The position numbers and the translations under genes are program-made. Positions 11,201 to 20,200 of a stretch of DNA of 64,000 bases are shown piece by piece. The first letter of the stretch is position 1, and every line of letters begins with the position of its first letter. A model generated the notes under the pieces. That model was not told the origin of the DNA, did not search any database, and saw only the letters and a program-made list of their open reading frames with translations. Source of the DNA: Patiria miniata (taxonomy: Eukaryota > Echinodermata > Asteroidea > Valvatida > Asterinidae); contig NW_024037056.1 of assembly GCF_015706575.1 (NCBI RefSeq), positions 6,833,176 through 6,897,175 of the forward strand. Direction: 5' to 3'.

Positions 11201-14200
11201 ATTTGCCAGTAACAAAGGATTTGGAGCACTGCGGCTATGGCTATTTGGTTGGTAACCTACCCCACGGCCGATGTAGAAGACGTACAGTAGAATGAAGCCA
11301 GTGACAGTGATGAGATAGTTGACGACTGTGGCTATCAGAAGAGCTGAGAACAGGAAGAAAAAAAACAAACCAACCCATTAAACAGAGTTAGTTTAACCCT
11401 AACTGCCCTGAATCCTTCAAAATCCTCTTTCCAAAGTGGAGGAATTTGGAGGATTGAGGTTACATGGCAAAAGTGCGTTACTGATTTCGTAGGATGCACT
11501 TTGTCAAGGTCTTGGACCGGACCTTGTGTTGTTTTTGCTCAGCCATGCATAAATATAGGCCTGGATTATGCTTGAAATCCTCCGTACTGCTCAAGAATGT
11601 CACTGGCCAAGCCTCAACATATTGACAGTCACTGCCGCAGGATTTTGCAGGATTCAGGCAGTGGTCACCCCTCCATGGACTATATTCAAGAAATAACGGA
11701 GGAATTTGCAGGATTGAGGCTATATGCTATTTTTCCATGAGGCCAATTGGAGGATTTTGCAGGATTGAGGCTACATCCTAGCAAAAAGGCCAAAGGAGTT
11801 AGGGTTATAAACAGAGTTATTTTAATATAAACTGCAACCGATATTCCACGGATCCATGCATGCAAGAGTGATTGTGCCAATTGCATAGTTGATGGAATAT
11901 TTTGTCGGCAATCGCCGGCGAACTCTTTGCCCGTTTTCATAAAATCGCTCTCCAAAATGCTCACAAGATTTTAGTCTGCAAATAAATAAATGTGTTGGCA
12001 CAAAAACAATCACACTGCATTGGTATCGTAAACAAATACCCAAAGGACTTTTCTCACCCCCTCCCACCCTATAGGGTTAAACAAGAGGCCTGTGATAAAT
12101 ATACCAAATATACCAATATTCGATTATGCATTGAATTTTAAAATTGCATTTTACCAAATGGAATATTCAAAATAAAATGTGAGCCATCTTGAGAAGGTGG
12201 CGAAAAAAAAAAACGTCCTGATGTAATTTTGTTTGTTCGGTCGAGTGGTTTTATTTTTTGACAGCCACTTAACAAGCATGATTTGAGTGTTTCTGTGCGG
12301 AGTATTAGCCACAACTTCATCTTTAAAATCGGACAATCATCAGTTACATGTAGTTGGCAATCTAAGAGAATACATCAATACAAATATGATATTCAAAAAG
12401 CTTTAACCTTAAAGGGTATGTACATCATTGGCTTTTGCTGTAATTTTCAGAAATGAACTATTTGGGGGTTAGTATAATAGATCAAATTTTGTTACACTGA
12501 CATGTTTGAAGTTTTGTGTTCGAAAATGCTGGAAAAACCAAGAAAAACAAAAATATTCAAGTAGTCTGGTTCCCTGACTCCACTAAAGATGAAATGACAT
12601 AATTTTACAGGATGCTTAAGCATGTCATTTACCAAAATCCTAGTAAGGTATTTGGTTACAACTTGGTAGTTTAATTTTTCGATGTTTGCAAATGTTGTAT
12701 TTTCCCTTTAATGTCAATGTTCGCATATTCGATCAAATCAAAGTTCCAATAACTGAATATTAAATTTGCCTGCACAGCACATATCGTTGTGTCCATGCAA
12801 CAAGGTCGTATCTCCTAGAATGGAATGTGACGTCATGTACGTGAAAACGCGAGTTTTCTATGTCAAAAAATCGTATCTCGCTTAAAATAAGCATGAAGTC
12901 CATGGGCGCCATGATACGCGAGATAAGACCTAGTTGCACGGAGCGTATTTTCGTGATACGACTTTCTTACAGAATCGAGTTACAACCTTGTTGCACTGAC
13001 ACGATGATATTATATGAAGAAAAACTCACCGTAGTACCACCCTTTGCTCTCCCCTTCCTCCATCTTCTCCACCCACTTCTCGTTCCAGGAGTGGGCAAAG
13101 TCAATGATGAGAACCAGCTGAATCAAGATGAAGAGGAAGGCGCCCACCATTCCAAAGTACTGCCACACTGTCAAACAAAATGACTTTGTATTACATTGTA
13201 TTACTTTGTATTACATTGTATTACTTTGTATTACATTGTGTTACTTTGTATTACACTGCACATAATGAGAACCAACTGAATCAAGATGAACAAGAAGGCG
13301 CCCACCATGCCAAAGTACTGCCACACTGTCAAACAAAATGACACTGTATTACATTGTATTACTTTGTATTTCATTGTATTACATTGTATTACTTTGTATT
13401 ACACTGCACATAATGAGAACCAACTGAATCAAGATGAACAGGAAGGCGCCCACCATGCCAAAGTACTGCCACACTGTCAAACAAAATGACATTGTATTAC
13501 ATTGTATTACTTTGTATTTCATTGTATTACATTGTATTACTTTGTATTACACTGCACATAATGAGAACCAACTGAATCAAGATGAACAGGAAGGCGCACA
13601 CCATGCCAAAGTACTGCCACACTGTCAAACAAAATGACATTGTATTACATTGTATTACTTTGTATTTCATTGTTTTACATTGTGTTACTTTGTACTACAC
13701 TGCACATAATGAGAACCAACTGAATCAAGATGGACAGGAAGGCACCCACCATGCCAAAGTACTGCCGCCCTGTCAAAACACAAGATTTGAGACACCCGTC
13801 AGCACCAACATGTACATTTCATTGTATTAGTCTTTACAACATTGTATATCTCCCTAATTGCAACAGAAAGCAACAACGATAAAAAGTTGTTGTACTCCCT
13901 GTGCTTTATTGAATCTTGTTGTTTTTTGCATGGTAAGTGCTCATAGTGCCAAGACAATGCAACCGTTGCATTTGGTTGCATTTAGCAGAGGGCCTGGAGA
14001 AAATCAACGCACAAGTCTATGGCCTGCAGCCGGGAACCGAAAAGCCGAAAAAAGCACCTTAAGCACTAGCCACCCATATGTCATTTTCACTTACCCTCCT
14101 CAAAGGTGCCTGAAGGGATGAAGAAAGCACCCACAGCGACACCGAGAAGCATCAGCATCTTGAAGAACCAGAATCTGAATGAAGAAAAACAGAGAGAACA

Positions 14201-17200
14201 CAATCACAAGTTAAATAAACAGTTTAGCACTGTCCCCACACATAATAATAATAATAATGATATTCTTATATAGCGCCAATCCTTCAAAATGACGTTCAAG
14301 GCGCTTAACAATCATTAACAAAAACAAAAAAACAAAAACCAAATCTTAATTACAAATATGAAAAACCTGACACACTTCACTTCTTGAGAAATCTGAACAA
14401 GCATATTTGGAACTTCAAACTCTAACAACCCAGCAGAGTACTTGGCATTGCTGTGGTCCATTCCTCTTTAGCAGTGGACATTTGATCGGCGCCAGTTGTC
14501 TTTCAGTAAATGTTATTTTCACAGACGCATTCTCTGATTGGTTCATATATTGGGTCTGTGTGCGAACGGGAGAGGGCGCTTTTAATCACTTTTGAAAGCC
14601 CAGTGGACAGGGCACGCAGTGTGTGTGTACTGGTAAGCGTGTGTAAAGCGCCAAGTTCGCCCGACTGATTTTATTCCGAATGTACACACAGCCACAGAGT
14701 CTTTGCGTGAGCATCAGATGTTATCGGCAATCCCTTCGATCGTCTCTCCCAGTGGCCTCCCCAAAACTCTTCCGTTCTTACCGTTGAGGGGGTACTTATG
14801 CACGTAACCCATAATACCGGATACCACCATAATTTTGTGGACTCTCGACATCCAAGAAAGATCTGGACTGATAGGGGTATCACCAACAAAACCAAAATTC
14901 AACTAGTTCAGTCACTTGTGTTCCCCATTGCAACCTATCCTTGTGAAACTTGGACAATGAGCAAGGCGAAAAGGAAACGTATCACTGCTTTTGAGCTATG
15001 GTGTTGGTGCAGAATGTTAAGAATTCCGTGGACAATGAGAAGGACAAATGAGAGTGTGATTACTGAAGTCGGGATGCAACACAGGTTAATCAACAGTGCA
15101 GATGCTCGTTTGTTACAGTACTTTGGGCATATAACACGGAGAGAAGGTAACAGTCTAGACAAAATGATATTGCAGGGAAGAGTTGAGGGAAGTCGAAAGC
15201 CAGGACGACCCAGGCTCAGATGGTCCGATCAGGTGAAGACTTTAACCGGCATGTCAATCAGCGAAGCAAGCAGCATTGCTCTAAAGAGATCCCATTGGTA
15301 TCCATCGTGCGAATCACGAAGCGTCAGTTATGATGTGATCGACAACAACAACTAGACATCCAATACCACTCAAGCCTTCATGTACCTGTAGGCTTTACTA
15401 CAGAAAAAAAAAACAAACACTAACCCATTGTGAACTCCGGCCCGAGGATCCTTGCTAGTCTTGACTTTGATCATGATGACCGCGAAGAGGAAGAAGAAGC
15501 AGGCCATGGTGAAGCAGAGCCGGTACACCCCGATGTAGCCGCCAAAACGCTGGCATATCTCCAGCCTATCACTGTCGCAGATGTACGGAATCTGCAAAAC
15601 CAGGCGGGAATAAAAAAAAAATCAGTTTCGGCAATTCTCACCCTATGGGTCGAATTTGTCAAGGAGAGAACGGTGATGGTAGTGACTGCTGTTGGGACAT
15701 GTCGTAGTCACTCTCAATACTGTGTATGAGAGTCCCAAAACTTAAGGTACTGAAAACATGCAAAACAAGAAAATAGACTGGCAACTGAAACAACCAGTCC
15801 AACACAGTTTCAGTACTGCATCAATCAACCAACCATGCCAACAGAATATAAGAAACATGTGGCATGAATCGGGAACTAGTCTCAATTTACTACACATTTC
15901 TCCATAGTCAAGCCACCAGACTATTGACACTGAGTGAAGAGGTCAGTCTTTTCAAATAGTTGGACCATGGTTGGACATGTACCAGTCTAGTATTTAGCCC
16001 CATTTTGAAATCACTTGACTTCCCTCTCATGTGCAAAATATTGAAGAAAAGTCTCCTTTAAAAATTGAATTGAGTCAGCAAACTCTGTTGGTGAAATACT
16101 GAGGACCTTTTTTTTGCCCAATGGAATTTCTGGAAACATTTGCTGGCTAAAGTGTGAGTAAAGTGGGCCTGATTTAGTTTTGCATGTTTCAGAGCACTCC
16201 AGAGCCCTGTCTGGACATGTCGGATGATTCTTACATGTAGCTTTTCTGATCGAGGGTCTGTTCATCAGAACCGGGTACCTGAGCACCTTACCAATGATGT
16301 CAGGAATGGGTTCCAGATTATCGGATTATGGGATCGGGTACTCGTAACCAACTGAACAAATTACTTAGTCACTTCGCAACCAATGAAAAAGAGAAAGGTT
16401 TTGAATATCATTCCGGTGTGATTTTCAAAATGAAAACCAGGCTACATGGGAAAACAATTAACCTATTTCACATTTATGACGCCCGCGAAAGCTGCAATTA
16501 CACCATAAAGCTAAAAAGTTCACTATACACACAATATCTTGCTGTATTGACACACCAATGTGATAGTATTATCGTGCGAACCTTTAACCCTAGTGATCCC
16601 CAACCAGCCAAAACCAGGGTTTGTTGGAATCTGTTAGGATGAGTACTGCACTAGTAAACTGACTGTGCTTTATGTGGGATTAGGCAAACAGAGTCCAACT
16701 GTTTATGTACAGTTTACCATGGTGTTGGGATTTGCAAGGATGAGGAAGGTTCCTAATAAATCACCCTAGGGAGTTAGGGTTAATGAACAAATATAATCTG
16801 AACAGCAACTTCCGAAATTTGAATTTTGGGGTTCCAAGTTTTTTTTTTGGAAAAATTTCTGTACTGGATCACCACTTTTTTCAATTAATTTTCAAGCGCC
16901 AAAAGTTACTCCTTTATGGTTATTCCCTCCACTTTCCCTCCTCTACTCTCACCCTCTCCTTTCCTTAATTTCTATTTATTAATCAGTCACTTACTTCATC
17001 GAGATTCGAACCTCAGACTCTTGCTTGAAACAAGAGACTTCTAACCGCTAGGTTGCGCACGATCGCTGTTGCAATGGTCAATCTAGTCTGGACGTATTTA
17101 AAGTATCCATTGAAATAAACTAAATATTCATGAGAAAAAAAATATTCATAATGACGTATTGCACTCTCATTGGCCGGCTGATGCATTGTCATGGTTGTCG

Positions 17201-20200
17201 ATGTCGTGCGTATAACGTACCGCTGTTTTCCAGACACTTCAATCAGTTTTGACCGGCTGCTTCAACTCAGTTCTGCACGACGCGTGCATCCAAAATGTGC
17301 TCTAAAAACACATTTTGCCTCATTTTTTTTTGCATTTACAGAGCTTCCTAGATTCCTCTTGGGTGAAATGACAAGGTGAGGTGAAAATTGATGTGTTTTG
17401 TGGCAGGTTAAGTGGTGACCCAGTATGGACATTTTCCCTTTGTTTTTTTCTTTTCAATTGGTAAAAAATACATGCGGCCCTGATTTTGACAATCTTACAC
17501 TTTGTATCGCAGTCTGGATACCAGGAATTAATGCCAGGCAGGACATGAACGTTCCAAACAGCAGGATGAGGCCGTAGACCAGACGCGAGGCTGTTGAGTT
17601 CTTGCATCCAGGGCAGAAGCTACAGCAGCATGAGCAGGCTGCTGACGTACAGCAGCAGGCCAACTGGTGGGGGGGGGGGGGAGGGAGAGAATAAAAATCA
17701 TTCAAACTAACACATTCATCAAGAGGTCACCAAATGTTGACTTCCGTTTTATTATTTGCAGACCTTCATATTTTTAACCCTAACTCCCTAGGCATTTTTG
17801 CTAGGATGTAGCCTCAATCCTGCAAAATCCTCCAGTTGGCCTCATGGAAAAATAGCATATAGCCTCAATCCTGCAAATTCCTCCGCTATTTCTTGAATAT
17901 GGTTCATGGAGGGATGACCACTGCCTGAATCCTGCAAAATCCTCCGGCTATGTCTGTCAATAGGCTGAGGCAGAGGCAGTGACATCCTGGAGCAGTGGGG
18001 AGGATGTCAAGTATAATCAAGGACTAAATTTATGCACGGCTGAGCATAAACAACACAAGGTCCGGCCCAAGACCTTGACACAGTGCGTACTCCGAAATCA
18101 GCAACGCACTTTTGCCATGTAACCTCAATCCTGCAAATTCCTCCAATTTGCAAAAAGGATTTTGGAGGATTCAGGGCGGTTAGGGTTAATGTCTGGGGCT
18201 GGGCTTCCAAGAAATCTACATTACGCCTTACAACGTCATTTACATGTTTATCAATAGAACCATAACAATTCTCAATCCTCAAAAATCCTCTTAGGCCAAA
18301 CAAAAAAAATGGTGTGTTTACGGTAACGGCCTGAAAAAAATCCAGGTAGGTAGGTAGGGAACTCATTTTATTTTGTATTTTTTTTTTTCATTTCAGTTCT
18401 GCATGCCCATGCGTGTTCTTTCGCAAAAAAAATTGTATAAAACCACTATTCAAGCATTGAAGATATTCAATCGATACATTTCAATCCAAATTAATTTGTA
18501 TCGTCGGCCAGGGTTCTCCCCAGGATTTTTTCAAACATGTGGGGGAAGATTTGCTGTGATTCAACAACCTGAAAATGTTTGAACTTTAGAAGCTCTCCGG
18601 TGCATTTTAGAGCAAATCTGGGGGTCTTTATCTTAAGATTTGTCCTTGAAATTCAGAGGAGATCTAGTAGGTCACTAATATTTTTGTAATTAAAGAAAAA
18701 AAAAACCCGATGCGTTTGTGCAAAAGTAATCGTACTTCGTAGTTTGAGAATTCAAGTTTTGAGATCGTCGCGATTTTCGCACGTCAACACAGGTATGTTT
18801 GTGTCAAATCATGGTCAGATTCAAGTGTGGAAAATGGTTTTTGTTCATGGCAAATAATTAAAAGTACTTGAAATGTTTGAAATTTGTCAATTATCAACCT
18901 TCAAAATGGCAATAAAAAGTTTGAGGTCGGCAATTTGGCCGAAAAAATTCCAGGTCGGTCGGGTTACCGTAAACACACCATTTTTTTTGTTTGGCCTTAC
19001 TAGTGTATTTCTACAGCAATTTTTTTAGAAATGCAAGTTGAAACATAAGAGGAGTGATAGATAGCCCCATAATTGTAGCCAATTTACTGGATTACCTCCG
19101 TAAATAAGGCCACACTTCCACCATGTTAGTTTGTTTCATGGTGGAAGTGGTGGCCTTTACAGATGTAATCCACATTTATTCTGACATTTGTCTAAATCTA
19201 ACCCCTTCATTTCCTTGAATCCTCCAGCATGTCTGGCTTTGGCTGAAGTCATTAAATATGAATAAAGTGTCAAAAGCAGACCAGCTTATACCCAAAACCA
19301 AAAACTGTAAACATACAAATCATGTGTTATGGGAATTTTTGTTGTTTTTGTAGGCCTGCGTCCTTCATAGCCCCATAAATGTGGCCTATTTACTGGACTG
19401 CCTCCGTAAACATAGGCCACACGTCCACATGTACAAAAATCGTGTCGACTTTGCCAAATTTTGATTTTCACATTTAGGCTTAGTTTGTAGGTTTTTTTTG
19501 CTTTAGAAGCATACTCACCCTCTTTATATGCTAGTCAGAAAGTGCTGCCTTTTTCAGATGTCTAATTTTTGTGAAATTTCATGTTGAAATTTTGATACGC
19601 AAACGTTAGCCCGACTGCGTCTGGCCGTACAGTACTATCGCAAGCTCTGTAGTACGGCCAGACGCTGAATGCTTCCAAAAAGACTGAATTTTTTTGGCCG
19701 CTGATGTAGCGATTTTGCTACATCTTTCGATCGCGATTATCTTTTCATCCAGGACACAAATTTCCAAAGTTAAGGTTCTCAGTCGTAGAGCAACTCATAC
19801 CTTTTCGAAAAAACGTTCTTTGGTCTCAATATTTTCATCCATCTGGCCACAAGACGAATTTCAGTCATCAGATTCCACAAATATCGTCCCCCATGCGATC
19901 CCCCATGCGATTTCAAAATGGCGGCCGCGCTGTAATATATGCAATACGCAGGCGCGCCCGCGCAAACTCATGAATATGCAAAAAGTCTGTGACGTATGAC
20001 CTCGTGTTTTTGGACGTACAGCCCCGCCGCACGCACGTCCAAAAACACGAGGTCATACGTCACAGACTGTTTATGCATATTCATGAGTTTGCGCGGGCGC
20101 CTGCATAATGCATACATTACAGCGCGGCCGCCATTTTGAAATCGCATGGGGGATCGCATGGGGGACGATATTTGTGGAATCTGATGACTGAAATTCGTCT

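Noticed and set aside
13286..13830. Repeated plus-strand frames starting [22 protein letters not shown]
   Set aside because: They read the antisense strand of the duplicated SERINC exon 5 array and its TGTATTAC filler.
16990..17065. Functional tRNA gene with a UCA-like loop
   Set aside because: The T-stem fails to pair and the acceptor stem is unclear; better read as a SINE head.
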